A stretch of DNA of 64,000 nt. Source: Pseudomonas putida. Its GTDB lineage: Bacteria; Pseudomonadota; Gammaproteobacteria; Pseudomonadales; Pseudomonadaceae. The stretch spans positions 3,844,501 to 3,908,500 of the forward strand of contig CP124529.1 in the NCBI GenBank assembly GCA_029953615.1, in the 5' to 3' direction. The first letter of the stretch is position 1. Each line of letters opens with the position of its first letter. The position numbers and the translations under genes were made by a program. The notes beneath the pieces were generated by a model, which was given only the letters and a program-made list of their open reading frames with translations, did not search any database and was not told where the DNA came from. Positions 1 through 8,192 of this stretch are shown one piece after another.

Positions 1-467
1 GTCGAGTTCTGCTTTTCGACACCGCGCATCATCATGCACATGTGCTTGGCTTCGATGACAACGGCAACGCCGGCGGCACCGGTTACCTGCTGCACGGCCT
101 CGGCAACCTGGCGGCTGAGGTTTTCCTGGATCTGCAGGCGGCGGGCGTACATGTCGACGATGCGCGCCACCTTCGACAGGCCCAGTACCTTGCCCTTGGG
201 CAGGTAAGCCACGTGCGCCTTGCCGATGAACGGCAGCATGTGGTGTTCGCACATCGAATACAGCTCGATGTCCCGGACCAGCACCATTTCGCTGTTATCA
301 GAGCTGAACAGCGCATTGTTGGTGACTTCTTCCAGTGTTTGCTCATAACCGCGGCAAAGGTACTTCATCGCCTTTGCAGCCCGCTTGGGCGTGTCGAGCA
401 GGCCCTCACGGGAGACGTCCTCGCCAATCTGGCTGAGGATCTCGGTGTAGTTCTGTTCCAGGGACAT
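1..467 (-). CDS. folE: GTP cyclohydrolase I, FolE (3' end cut by window edge)
   Basis: Converts GTP to 7,8-dihydroneopterin triphosphate, the first step of folate/pterin synthesis, in the cytosol. Reading the minus strand from the ATG at 467 gives [18 protein letters not shown], then the family signature [16 protein letters not shown] with the zinc Cys and catalytic His, and near the window edge [10 protein letters not shown] with the second zinc Cys. About 155 residues are inside the window; the family is usually about 180-190 residues, so the C-terminus lies outside. The downstream neighbour on the same strand would be outside the window; the Smr gene lies upstream on the same strand about 70 bp away. 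Confidence 0.95.
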   Translation of the reverse strand, partial: MSLEQNYTEILSQIGEDVSREGLLDTPKRAAKAMKYLCRGYEQTLEEVTNNALFSSDNSEMVLVRDIELYSMCEHHMLPFIGKAHVAYLPKGKVLGLSKVARIVDMYARRLQIQENLSRQVAEAVQQVTGAAGVAVVIEAKHMCMMMRGVEKQNS

Positions 468-537
468 GGATCTACCTGTGGGAAAAAATCGCAAAAACGA
501 AGGGTACGGCGGTGAGGGCGGCGCTGCAAGCGCGGCG

Positions 538-1098
538 TTACTCGTCGCGGCCTTCGAGCATGGTTCGCTTGAGCATCACATATACCGCGCCGGTGCCGCC
601 GTGGCGGGCGTTGCACGAGGCAAAACCGAGCACCTGCGGGTGCTGGCGCAGCCAGGTGTTGACGTGGCTCTTGATCATCGGGCGCTTGCCGTCCAGGCGC
701 GCGGCCTTGCCGTGGGTAACCCGCACGCAGCGCACTTCCAGTCTGGTGGCTTCGGCGATGAAGTCCCACAGGGTTTCGCGGGCTTTTTCCACGGTCATGC
801 CGTGCAGGTCCAGGCTGCCCTCGAACGGGATCTGCCCCAGCTTCAGCTTGCGCAGCTGGCCTTCCTGCACGCCATCACGGCGCCACAGCAGCTCGTCTTC
901 GGCGCCAACGTCGATGACGAACTGGTCGGACATGCCGTCGATCACCAGCGCCTTGTCACTGCGCACGGTCGCCGCCTGGCGCAGGCCGGCCAGCTTCTGG
1001 CGGTCGGCCTTGGGCTTGCCGACTTCGGCGCGGTCGTGACTGATCGGTTTGACACCGCGCACTTCGGCCTTGAACAGGGAAAAATCGTCGTCTTGCAT
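538..1098 (-). CDS. Smr (MutS2 C-terminal-like) domain protein, 186 aa
   Basis: The N-terminal half is charged and without recognised domain. The C-terminal half is a stand-alone Smr domain: [16 protein letters not shown] carries the LDLHG motif, followed by [10 protein letters not shown] (the HGKG-like motif) and an [14 protein letters not shown] end. Smr domains are DNA or RNA nicking/binding modules; the substrate of this small family in gamma-proteobacteria is not settled. I chose the ATG at 1098 ([10 protein letters not shown]) because the in-frame extension upstream reads through a REP palindrome. It lies between folE and a REP pair. Confidence 0.9.
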   Translation of the reverse strand: MQDDDFSLFKAEVRGVKPISHDRAEVGKPKADRQKLAGLRQAATVRSDKALVIDGMSDQFVIDVGAEDELLWRRDGVQEGQLRKLKLGQIPFEGSLDLHGMTVEKARETLWDFIAEATRLEVRCVRVTHGKAARLDGKRPMIKSHVNTWLRQHPQVLGFASCNARHGGTGAVYVMLKRTMLEGRDE

Positions 1099-1150
1099 GA
1101 TGCCTCCACGTGGGCGGCGTAGTTTACGCGACTGTGGGGCGGTATGCAGC

Positions 1151-1262
1151 CTGTGCGGGCTCTTTCGCGGGCACGCCCGCTCCCACAGGGATATCACAGG
1201 GACTGAGGGCTGCGCGGTACCTGTGGGAGCGGGCATGCCCGCGAAGAGGCCGCTACAGGCAA
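1151..1262. repeat. REP pair, class A (inverted)
   Basis: Two REP units face each other: TCGCGGGCACGCCCGCTCCC on the left and its near reverse complement on the right, separated by about 30 bp. Class A units share the core CCCGCTCCCACAGG. Confidence 0.9.
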
Positions 1263-1272
1263 CACAGCCCTG

Positions 1273-1593
1273 TCAATCATGCTTCTTCATCAGGTGCGGC
1301 GACAGGTTCAGCTCGCGCCCGCGGCGCAGGCGAATGCGGCTGCGCCGCCAGAAGCGCACGCCCAGCCACAGCAGCAGCAAGCCGGCTACGGTGAGGATAC
1401 CGGCTAGCGGTTTGTTGGCATTGAGTTCCGCCAGGGCAGGGTAATTGCCCAGCAGGCCGGCGACGCCGGCCATCGCCAGCAGTACGCCCAAGGTGGCCAG
1501 CAGGGCCGACAGGCCGGCCGCCAGGCGGGCGCCCCAGTTACGCGGTTGGCGCGGGCGCAGGCGCTTGGCGTCGAAACTGCCTTTGAGCTTCAT
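1273..1593 (-). CDS. small membrane protein of unknown function, 106 aa
   Basis: Begins MKLKGSFDAKRLRPRQPRNW, a basic N-terminus, then two hydrophobic stretches (about residues 24-49 and 63-83) separated by a short polar loop, and a very basic tail RFWRRSRIRLRRGREL. This predicts two inner-membrane helices with both ends in the cytoplasm. No family was recognised. The coding sense is supported by its position between a REP pair and the cysteine hydrolase on the same strand and by GC-rich third positions. Confidence 0.75.
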   Translation of the reverse strand: MKLKGSFDAKRLRPRQPRNWGARLAAGLSALLATLGVLLAMAGVAGLLGNYPALAELNANKPLAGILTVAGLLLLWLGVRFWRRSRIRLRRGRELNLSPHLMKKHD

Positions 1594-1677
1594 TCCGCTT
1601 TCCTCTGTGGATATCCGGAATTCGACCAGGGGCCGCCCATCGGGTTCCGCCCGGCTGCCGGGCGGTTACCTGGCCGC

Positions 1678-2268
1678 TCAGATCAGGCTGGCGGTGGGCG
1701 CCACGCAAGCGAAGTTGTCGGCCATCACGGCCATTTCACACTGGTGGATCTGCGCGGCCGGGATCACCCCATCCTTGAATGCCAGGTCGCGGGTCGCCGA
1801 AGCGTCTTCCACCAGGGTGCAGCGGTAACCATAGTCCTTGGCGCGGCGTACCGTGGTGCTGACGCTGGAGTGGCTCATGAAACCGCAGACGATCAGGTCC
1901 AGGTGGCCCAGTTCCTGGAGTGTCTCGTGCAGTTTGGTGTTCTTGAACGCGTTGGGCATGCGTTTTTCGATGACGATTTCGCCTTCCAGCGGCTCCAGCC
2001 CCGGAATGAACTGGCCAGCCGGCCCTTGTGGGTCGAAGCGGCCACCGACAGTGCCCAGGTGGCGAACGTGGATGATCGGACGGCCGCTCTTGCGCGCAGC
2101 GTCGAGCAACCTGGCGATGTTGGCCACGGCCTCGTCCATGCCCGACAGCGCCAGGGGCCCGCTGAGGTACTCCTTTTGCGCATCGATGATGATCAGGCTG
2201 GCGTGGCTCAGCTTGGCCGGCGGGTAGTCGCGGCCAGTGAGGCGGAACATCGTGGTTGGAACGGACAT
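1678..2268 (-). CDS. isochorismatase-like cysteine hydrolase, 196 aa
   Basis: Family signatures are the Asp in SLIIIDAQKEYL, the Lys in EIVIEKRMPNAF and the nucleophile region LIVCGFMSHSSVSTTVRRA, giving the Asp-Lys-Cys triad of isochorismatase/nicotinamidase-type hydrolases. Substrate cannot be inferred. I chose the ATG at 2268 because AAGGAG lies 7-8 bases upstream; the much longer open frame that continues upstream runs antisense through prmB. It is transcribed divergently from prmB across a 180-bp gap. Confidence 0.92.
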   Translation of the reverse strand: MSVPTTMFRLTGRDYPPAKLSHASLIIIDAQKEYLSGPLALSGMDEAVANIARLLDAARKSGRPIIHVRHLGTVGGRFDPQGPAGQFIPGLEPLEGEIVIEKRMPNAFKNTKLHETLQELGHLDLIVCGFMSHSSVSTTVRRAKDYGYRCTLVEDASATRDLAFKDGVIPAAQIHQCEMAVMADNFACVAPTASLI

Positions 2269-2448
2269 CAAGGGCTCCTTGGATAGGGCTTTTGTATACC
2301 TATTGTCCCCTGCCTTGGCGCCAATGGGAATGGTTGACAACGTAAGCGGCATGGTTACTGGCCTGTGGCTAGCCATTGGGCAATGCAAAGGAACAAATGT
2401 GCGAGTGGGGCTGTTAGACTTTTGTCCGGTCTGAATTAGGAGTACCCC

Positions 2449-3357
2449 GTGATCACATCCCGCCTGCGCACGCTGCGCGACTACATTCGCTGGGCGGTCA
2501 GCCGCTTCCACGAGCACGACCTGTTCTTCGGCCACGGTGCCGACAATGCCTGGGATGAGGCCCGCCTGCTGGTGCTGGGGGCGGTGCACCTGCCGTGGGA
2601 GGTGGCCGACAGCTACCTGGACTGCATGCTTGAGGACGACGAGCGGGTACGCCTGCAGCACCTGCTCAAGCGCCGTATCGAAGAACGCGTGCCGGCCGCC
2701 TACCTGTTGGGCGAAGCCTGGTTCTGCGGCATGTCGTTCATCGTCGACGAGCGCGTGCTGGTGCCGCGCTCGCCGATTGGCGAGCTGATCGAGAAGCGCT
2801 TCGAGCCGTGGCTGGCGAGCGAACCGGCGCGCATTCTCGACCTGTGCACCGGTTCCGGCTGCATCGGCATCGTTGCCGCCGACGTGTTCCCCGAGGCCGA
2901 GGTGGTGCTGGCCGACCTGTCGTTCGAAGCGCTCGAAGTGGCCAACCAGAACATCGAACGCCACGGCCTGGACGGGCGCGTGTACACCGTGCAGGGCGAC
3001 GGTTTTGGCGGCTTGCCGGGGCAGCGTTTCGATCTGATATTGTCCAACCCGCCGTATGTCGACGCAGAGGACTTCGACGACATGCCGGCCGAGTACCACC
3101 ATGAGCCCGAGCTGGGCCTTGCCTGTGGCAACGATGGCCTGGACCTGGTGCGGCGGATGCTGGCCGAAGCGGCGGACCACCTGACCGACAAGGGCTTGCT
3201 GATTGTCGAGGTGGGCAACAGCCAGGTGCATGTCGAGGCGCTGTACCCCGAGGTGGACTTTGCCTGGCTGGAGTTCGAGCGCGGCGGGCATGGGGTATTC
3301 ATGCTGACTGCCGAGCAGTGCCGCCAGCATCAGGAACTGTTCAAGGCCCGCGTCTGA
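2449..3357 (+). CDS. prmB: ribosomal protein uL3 glutamine N5-methyltransferase PrmB, 302 aa
   Basis: SAM-dependent methyltransferase that modifies a glutamine of ribosomal protein L3 during large-subunit assembly. Class I motifs are visible: [16 protein letters not shown] (SAM loop, about residues 128-143), VVLADLS, and the glutamine-methylase signature [12 protein letters not shown]. The N-terminal helical domain precedes it. The start is GTG at 2449 ([15 protein letters not shown]), with an AGGAG about 7 bases upstream. In Pseudomonas the gene sits just upstream of aroC; here a hypothetical gene, a hydrolase and an IS element lie between them. Confidence 0.95.
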   Translation: MITSRLRTLRDYIRWAVSRFHEHDLFFGHGADNAWDEARLLVLGAVHLPWEVADSYLDCMLEDDERVRLQHLLKRRIEERVPAAYLLGEAWFCGMSFIVDERVLVPRSPIGELIEKRFEPWLASEPARILDLCTGSGCIGIVAADVFPEAEVVLADLSFEALEVANQNIERHGLDGRVYTVQGDGFGGLPGQRFDLILSNPPYVDAEDFDDMPAEYHHEPELGLACGNDGLDLVRRMLAEAADHLTDKGLLIVEVGNSQVHVEALYPEVDFAWLEFERGGHGVFMLTAEQCRQHQELFKARV

Positions 3358-3360
3358 CTC

Positions 3361-3457
3361 CAGGGCCTCTTCGCGGGCTTGCCCGCTCCCACAGGTACAG
3401 CGCCGTCCTCAGGCTTTGCGCAATACCTGTGGGAGCGGGCGCGCCCGCGAAGCAGGC
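3361..3457. repeat. REP pair, class A (inverted)
   Basis: TCTTCGCGGGCTTGCCCGCT and its inverted partner fill the gap between the converging prmB and the next gene. Confidence 0.9.
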
Positions 3458-3466
3458 AACGCGGTG

Positions 3467-4249
3467 TCAGCGCGTGGCAATCCAGATCAGCAACCCCGCC
3501 TGGAACACCGCAAATGCCACCAGGCAGGTAATGGTAAAGCGCAACCCGCTGTCTTCACGCTGGTACTTGGCAACCCGTTCATCGCGCTCACGCAGTTGCC
3601 CTTCCTTCTCCTGCAACTGCTGGTCAGCCTGCTGCAGCAGGCCGGCAGCATCCAGTATCCCCACTCGCTGCAAGCGCTCGCTGTTCCACGCCCCCTTGAG
3701 CTCGCCCACCGTCATTTCCACGGTACGGCCCTTCAGATGCTGGCTGTCCTCGTACTCCACCTCGATACCCATCCCGCGCAGGCAGTGGTCACGACGCAGG
3801 CGTGAGTCTTCGTTCAGCGCATCCTTGCTCGGCAGCGCCATGCCCTCGATCCGGTAGTGCGACCACTTGCGCTGCAGCCACTGCGCGGCCTGAGCCAGCA
3901 GGAAGCGGCCGATGCCACGGTTCAGCGGCTCCAGTTGCAGGCCATGTTCATTGCCGATGCGCACCAGGCGCGCGGAGTGGTCGACGCGAATGTCCAGGCG
4001 GTTCTGTTCCTTGTGCACCTTCTGCCCGGGCAGCTGGATTTCCATGCGCAGCAGGCTGTGCGCCTTGTCGTGACGCTCGGCATAGCCGAACTGCACAAAG
4101 CGCAGCGGCCGTGCGCCGGTGCTACGGTCAGTCGGCAGGGCGGCCAGGCGCAACAGCTGGAAATGTTCGGCGGCCAGCTCGGCCCAGGGCAGGGCGGTGC
4201 TTTCCTCGGGCTCTTCGGCCGGCTCTACGGCGGCGGGGGCGGTTGTCAT
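3467..4249 (-). CDS. protein of unknown function with C-terminal membrane anchor, 260 aa
   Basis: Starts MTTAPAAVEPAEEPEEST at 4249, with AAGGAC upstream. The first 40 residues are acidic and low complexity. The centre (about 45-190) is a mixed globular region with no motif I recognise; about 190-235 is a glutamine/glutamate-rich coiled coil (LLQQADQQLQEKEGQLRERD); residues 240-258 are one hydrophobic helix ending IWIATR. This predicts a tail-anchored inner-membrane protein with a cytoplasmic body. No function assigned. Confidence 0.8.
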   Translation of the reverse strand: MTTAPAAVEPAEEPEESTALPWAELAAEHFQLLRLAALPTDRSTGARPLRFVQFGYAERHDKAHSLLRMEIQLPGQKVHKEQNRLDIRVDHSARLVRIGNEHGLQLEPLNRGIGRFLLAQAAQWLQRKWSHYRIEGMALPSKDALNEDSRLRRDHCLRGMGIEVEYEDSQHLKGRTVEMTVGELKGAWNSERLQRVGILDAAGLLQQADQQLQEKEGQLRERDERVAKYQREDSGLRFTITCLVAFAVFQAGLLIWIATR

Positions 4250-4284
4250 CAGGGCTTGTCCTTGGGTTCGGGCATGCGGCAGGG

Positions 4285-4404
4285 GCTGCTGCGCAGCCCA
4301 TCGCCGGCAAGCCAGCTCCCACAGGGACCGCACGGCATTCAGGCCTGTGGTATTCCTGTGGGAGCTGGCTTGCCGGCGATGGGGCGCGCCAGCGGCCCCA
4401 ATGT
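4285..4404. repeat. REP pair, class B (inverted)
   Basis: Core GCCGGCAAGCCAGCTCCCAC on the left and its inverted copy on the right. This class differs from class A in the stem (CCGGCAAGCC versus CGGGCTTGCC). Confidence 0.85.
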
Positions 4405-4450
4405 TCCGCTATTACCGAAATTATCGGCCGTACCGGCCAAGACCTGAGGC

Positions 4451-5413
4451 TCAGGCAGAAGGCAAATGCTGGATAAACGTCACAATCTGCTCGCCAAGCT
4501 CCCTTGCCAGCGGCAGTTCCGGGTTCAGGTAGCTGTCGCGCTGCTGGCTCATCGCCTTGGGGCTGATACGCAGCATGTGGTTCATGCCATCGATCAGCAC
4601 CAGCTGCGCATCCGGCTTGGCCGCCTTCAGCCGTTCGGCGTCGATCACGCCCACTTGCACGTCGTTGCGCCCTTGCACGATCAACGCGGGCATGGGCAGG
4701 CGGGCAAAGGCCGCCGCCGGGTTCTGCCGGAACAGTGAAATCAGGTAGGGCTGTACGCTGGGGCGGAATACCTGGCGCAGCGGTGCCGGCACTTCCAGGC
4801 TGGTCTGCCCGGCCTGCAGGCGGTCGAGCAGGGCGCTGCCACCCGCCAGTTGTGCCGGCGGCAGGCGCTGGGCCAGCTGTTCGCGCAGCACCTCGGCCAA
4901 TGGCCGGCCGCTGCCGGCCAGGGTGATCACCGCACTGGCGCCGGCCTGCTCGGCGGCCAGGCTGGCGATCAGCGCGCCTTCGCTGTGGCCGACCAGGATC
5001 AACGGGCCGAAGCGTGGGTCGGCCTTGAGCTTGTGGCTCCAGGCGACCACGTCGTCCACGTAACGCTCCACGCTGAGGTCACGCTCGTCGGGCGTGGCCG
5101 GCTGGCTGGCGGCCACCCCGCGCTTGTCGTAGCGCACGCTGGCGATGTGCGCGTTGGCCAGCAGCAGGGCCAGGCGTTTGAGGTTGTCGACCCGGCCTGA
5201 CGCCGGGTTGTTGCCGTCACGGTCGGTGGGGCCGGAGCCTGCGATGATCAGCACTACCGGTGGCGGGGTGGCCTGTTGCGGCAGCAGCAGGCTGCCATGC
5301 AGCACGCCCTGGCCGGTGTCGAGGTCGATCGGGCGTTGCAGCACGGTGGGGGCGGCGGCCTGGGCCAGGCCGGTGCACAGCAGGAAGAAGAGGGCGACGA
5401 GGCGCGACATCAT
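4451..5413 (-). CDS. exported alpha/beta hydrolase, 320 aa
   Basis: An N-terminal signal peptide (MMSRLVALFFLLCTGLAQA, cleavage likely after AQAA) puts it in the periplasm. The alpha/beta-hydrolase fold shows the oxyanion strand VVLIIAGSGPTDRDG, the nucleophile elbow ILVGHSEGALIA (Ser in GHSEG), an Asp region LIVQGRNDVQVG and a late His in DGMNHMLR, giving a complete Ser-Asp-His triad. Substrate unknown; the fold resembles dienelactone-hydrolase-like esterases. It lies between a class B REP pair and the interrupted class A REP pair that hosts IS element 1. Confidence 0.88.
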   Translation of the reverse strand: MMSRLVALFFLLCTGLAQAAAPTVLQRPIDLDTGQGVLHGSLLLPQQATPPPVVLIIAGSGPTDRDGNNPASGRVDNLKRLALLLANAHIASVRYDKRGVAASQPATPDERDLSVERYVDDVVAWSHKLKADPRFGPLILVGHSEGALIASLAAEQAGASAVITLAGSGRPLAEVLREQLAQRLPPAQLAGGSALLDRLQAGQTSLEVPAPLRQVFRPSVQPYLISLFRQNPAAAFARLPMPALIVQGRNDVQVGVIDAERLKAAKPDAQLVLIDGMNHMLRISPKAMSQQRDSYLNPELPLARELGEQIVTFIQHLPSA

Positions 5414-5484
5414 GCGGTACTACATGGGGAGATGACGGTTTGACCCAGTGTTTGCGGGAAGGTTCTCGGGCTTTGTATAGCAGG

Positions 5485-5558
5485 TTCAGCCCCTTCGCGG
5501 GTGAACCCGCTCCCACAGGTACCGCAAATTGCCCAGGCCTGTGGTGATCCTGTGGGAG
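5485..5558. repeat. REP pair, class A, right unit cut by IS110 element 1
   Basis: The left unit is complete (TTCGCGGGTGAACCCGCTCC). The right unit reads CCTGTGGGAG up to 5558 and then stops; its continuation CGGGTTTACCCGCGAAGAGG is found at 6877. Joining the two halves restores a perfect REP. Confidence 0.93.
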
Positions 5559-5704
5559 ATTCTATGGCCGAAGGCAATTTCTCAGTAGAACCGTCTTCGG
5601 CCTCGTTCAGCAATCTCCAGGCACAAGTCAGCGCGCCAGAGAGTTTCTCTTCGGGCGTTGGGTGCTATCCGTCAGTTTCGTTGGGCTGCGCAGCAGCTCC
5701 AGCC

Positions 5705-6670
5705 TCAGCTGGCTGGTTTGGCACCTCCGGTATATATCTCGGGCTTCCAGTCGGCCTGATGCCTCATCAGACCGAAGGCCAGACGAGCCAAGCGACGTGC
5801 AAGGATTACCAAGGCTTGTGTGGTCTTCTTCCCGCGTGCTTGATGATGGGCGTAAAACTGCGACCAAGTCTTGGTTCGGCTGCCGCTCATCGAGGCGTTG
5901 TACAACAGCCTGCGAACCTCCGAGTCCCCACGCTTGCTCAACTTCCCTCTGCCTGCCCATTTACCAGATTGGGCAACCGTTACATCCATGCCCAGGTAAG
6001 CGACAAAGGCATCACTGTTCTTGAATTCGCCGCGCATGAAGGACATCACTAAGCCGGCAGCCGTTAAAAAGCCAACACCGGGAAGCTTCTGGACGCGACG
6101 CAACTGATCGGAAAGCCCCGCCGTCTTGATCACCGTACGCAGCTGTTTTTCAAGCATAAGCTCTACGCGCTTGACCGTTTCTTCAATGCTCTTGAGCGCT
6201 GAGGCAAACATCTTGTCGCCCGACAAACTCATCCGCAGCATGCCGCGCACGGCTACCAGTTTGGCGCGGCGACGCAGCAGCATCTGGATCTCACGATGCC
6301 CCGCAGGTGGCGGAACCCAGGCCTTCAAGGAACCTCGCTCGTTGCTAAGGAAACGGGCGAGCAAAGCGGCATCGTGGGCATCAGTTTTCGCCCGCACAGC
6401 AACGCTTTCCCGGTATTTGCTCAACCTCAAGCCGTCGATAACATAGACCGCAAAGCCCGCAGCGTGGGCCTGCTCCACCATTTCCATGTGATAAGTGCTG
6501 GTCGCTTCGATGGCCAGCGCTGAGCCTTTAGGCAGCGTCTTAAGCCAGGCTTTGATTGCTTTCGGGGTGTTGGGAATGGCGAAGGGTTTGGTGCTCGGAG
6601 CGCTTTGAATCACCAGTTCATCTTTGGCGGTGTCCACGCCAGCTTCGATTGGGGTTGCGGACATTGCCAT
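5705..6670 (-). CDS. IS110-family transposase (bridge-RNA recombinase type), 321 aa
   Basis: The N-terminal RuvC-like DEDD domain shows GVDTAKDEL (first Asp), AIEATSTYH (Glu) and KTDAHDAALLARFL (two Asp). The C-terminal Transposase_20 domain shows LPGVGFLTAAGL and the serine region GKLSKRGDSEVRRLL. I chose the ATG at 6670 (MAMSATPIEAG) because AAGGAG lies 7 bases upstream; the frame further upstream is the non-coding end of the element. It catalyses seamless insertion and excision through a circular intermediate. The frame is intact, so the element is potentially active. Confidence 0.93.
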   Translation of the reverse strand: MAMSATPIEAGVDTAKDELVIQSAPSTKPFAIPNTPKAIKAWLKTLPKGSALAIEATSTYHMEMVEQAHAAGFAVYVIDGLRLSKYRESVAVRAKTDAHDAALLARFLSNERGSLKAWVPPPAGHREIQMLLRRRAKLVAVRGMLRMSLSGDKMFASALKSIEETVKRVELMLEKQLRTVIKTAGLSDQLRRVQKLPGVGFLTAAGLVMSFMRGEFKNSDAFVAYLGMDVTVAQSGKWAGRGKLSKRGDSEVRRLLYNASMSGSRTKTWSQFYAHHQARGKKTTQALVILARRLARLAFGLMRHQADWKPEIYTGGAKPAS

Positions 6671-6682
6671 GGATAGCTGCTC

Positions 6683-6858
6683 CTTGTAGCGTAGTGTGAC
6701 TTGAAGGGCACACCCTGGCGCAGGCTTGCATCTATCGTCGTTTGCAAACGAGGCATTCCTTATCGGCGCTTGGGTGCTGAAAGGAGGAGGGGTGATTTCT
6801 CCCACGGTCTGTACTGCTGCGAACAGTCAGAAGCGAGTTATGACCCTCCTCCTCCCTT
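6683..6858 (-). ncRNA. candidate bridge RNA of IS110 element 1
   Basis: Inferred from structure. A 10-bp perfect stem (6782-6791 with 6844-6853) encloses a 52-base loop that holds an inner hairpin plus two guide-like segments. Read on the minus strand, AACTCGCT (6832-6839) matches the REP half-site AACCCGCT except for one base that can form a G-U pair, and GTGGGAG (6799-6805) is complementary to CTCCCAC on the other side of the core CT. A second loop near the transposase contains TACAAG (6683-6688), complementary to the element's own end CTTGTA. Transcript ends are not known. Confidence 0.65.
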
Positions 6859-6876
6859 CAAGTCCTACCATACAAG

Positions 6877-6908
6877 CGGGTTTACCCGCGAAGAGGCCAG
6901 CACAGGCA
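6877..6908. repeat. right-hand remainder of the interrupted class A REP
   Basis: CGGGTTTACCCGCGAAGAGG followed by CCAGCACAGGCA; it completes the unit truncated at 5558. Confidence 0.92.
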
Positions 6909-6921
6909 ACCCAACCATCTG

Positions 6922-6927
6922 TATACT
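6922..6927 (+). promoter_or_regulatory. probable -10 box of aroC
   Basis: TATACT lies 41 bases before the aroC ATG and downstream of both the IS and the REP remnant. No good -35 is visible at 17-bp spacing. Confidence 0.4.
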
Positions 6928-6967
6928 GCCGCTTTCGTTCACTTCAGGCAGATCTCGCGGAGCGTCC

Positions 6968-8059
6968 ATGTCCGGCAATACCTACGGCAAGCTGTTCACT
7001 GTCACCACCGCTGGCGAGAGCCATGGCCCGGCGTTGGTCGCCATTGTCGATGGATGCCCACCGGGCCTGGAAATTTCCCTCGCCGACCTGCAGCACGACC
7101 TCGACCGGCGCAAACCCGGCACCAGCCGACACACTACCCAGCGCCAGGAAGCCGACGAGGTGGAAATCCTCTCCGGCGTGTTCGAAGGCCGCACCACCGG
7201 CTGCTCGATCGGCCTGCTGATCCGCAACACCGACCAGAAGTCCAAGGACTACTCGGCGATCAAGGACCTGTTCCGCCCGGCCCACGCCGACTATACCTAC
7301 CACCACAAGTACGGCATCCGCGACTACCGCGGCGGTGGCCGCAGTTCGGCCCGCGAAACCGCCATGCGCGTGGCCGCTGGCGCCATCGCCAAGAAGTACC
7401 TGGCCACCCAGGGCATCACCGTGCGCGGCTACATGAGCCAGCTGGGCCCGATCGAGATCCCGTTCAAGACCTGGGAGTCGGTGGAGCAGAACGCTTTCTT
7501 CAGCCCTGACCCAAGCAAAGTGCCGGAGCTGGAGGCCTACATGGACCAGCTGCGCCGTGACCAGGACTCGGTGGGTGCCAGGATTACAGTGGTCGCCGAA
7601 GGCGTGATGCCGGGCCTGGGCGAGCCGATCTTCGATCGCCTCGACGCCGAACTTGCCCACGCGCTGATGAGCATCAACGCGGTCAAGGGAGTGGAAATTG
7701 GCGCCGGCTTCGCCAGCGTGGCCCAGCGCGGCACTGAGCACCGTGACGAACTGACCCCGGAAGGCTTCCTCAGCAACAACGCTGGCGGCATCCTCGGCGG
7801 TATTTCTTCGGGCCAGCCGATCGTTGCCCACCTGGCACTGAAGCCGACCTCCAGCATCACCACCCCGGGCCGCTCCATCGACATCGACGGCAACCCGGTG
7901 GATGTCATCACCAAAGGCCGCCACGACCCGTGCGTGGGCATCCGCGCCACGCCGATCGCCGAGGCGATGATGGCCATCGTGCTGATGGACCACCTGCTGC
8001 GCCACCGCGCGCAGAATGCCGATGTGAAGGTGAATACCCCGGTGCTGGGCCAGCTCTGA
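6968..8059 (+). CDS. aroC: chorismate synthase AroC, 363 aa
   Basis: Last step of the shikimate pathway: EPSP to chorismate, using reduced FMN, in the cytosol. Signatures present: N-terminal [16 protein letters not shown], the central [20 protein letters not shown] and the C-terminal [19 protein letters not shown]. The length is typical. The start [10 protein letters not shown] at 6968 is the canonical one; the frame upstream runs through the IS end. IS element 1 ends 91 bp upstream, leaving a TATACT box intact. Confidence 0.98.
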   Translation: MSGNTYGKLFTVTTAGESHGPALVAIVDGCPPGLEISLADLQHDLDRRKPGTSRHTTQRQEADEVEILSGVFEGRTTGCSIGLLIRNTDQKSKDYSAIKDLFRPAHADYTYHHKYGIRDYRGGGRSSARETAMRVAAGAIAKKYLATQGITVRGYMSQLGPIEIPFKTWESVEQNAFFSPDPSKVPELEAYMDQLRRDQDSVGARITVVAEGVMPGLGEPIFDRLDAELAHALMSINAVKGVEIGAGFASVAQRGTEHRDELTPEGFLSNNAGGILGGISSGQPIVAHLALKPTSSITTPGRSIDIDGNPVDVITKGRHDPCVGIRATPIAEAMMAIVLMDHLLRHRAQNADVKVNTPVLGQL

Positions 8060-8069
8060 TTCGCCAGTA

Positions 8070-8172
8070 CCGGCCTCTTCGCGGGCATGCCCGCTCCCAC
8101 AGGTTCATCACCGCTGTCAGAATCTGTGGGTTCCCTGTGGGAGCGGGCGCGCCCGCGAAGAGGCCGGCACAG
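8070..8172. repeat. REP pair, class A (inverted)
   Basis: TCTTCGCGGGCATGCCCGCT and its inverted partner lie between aroC and the MFS gene. Confidence 0.9.
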
Positions 8173-8192
8173 GTCCCCACAAGGCCACCCCC

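Larger units (their letters stand above)
5559..6876 (-). mobile_element. IS110-family element 1 inserted in a class A REP
   Basis: The element interrupts a REP between GTGGGAG and CGGGTTTACC. Both junctions carry AG on the plus strand (CT on the element's coding strand): AG at 5557-5558 and at 6875-6876. This is the shared core dinucleotide expected for IS110 recombination, without terminal inverted repeats or a longer target duplication. The element is about 1318 bp with one minus-strand transposase, 146 bp downstream of it and 206 bp upstream. ISPpu10-type elements of P. putida are known to occupy REPs; I infer this is of that kind. Confidence 0.9.

Noticed and set aside
1678-3330. 550-residue minus-strand open frame across prmB
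   Set aside because: Only its last 196 codons are the cysteine hydrolase; the rest is antisense to prmB without any domain.
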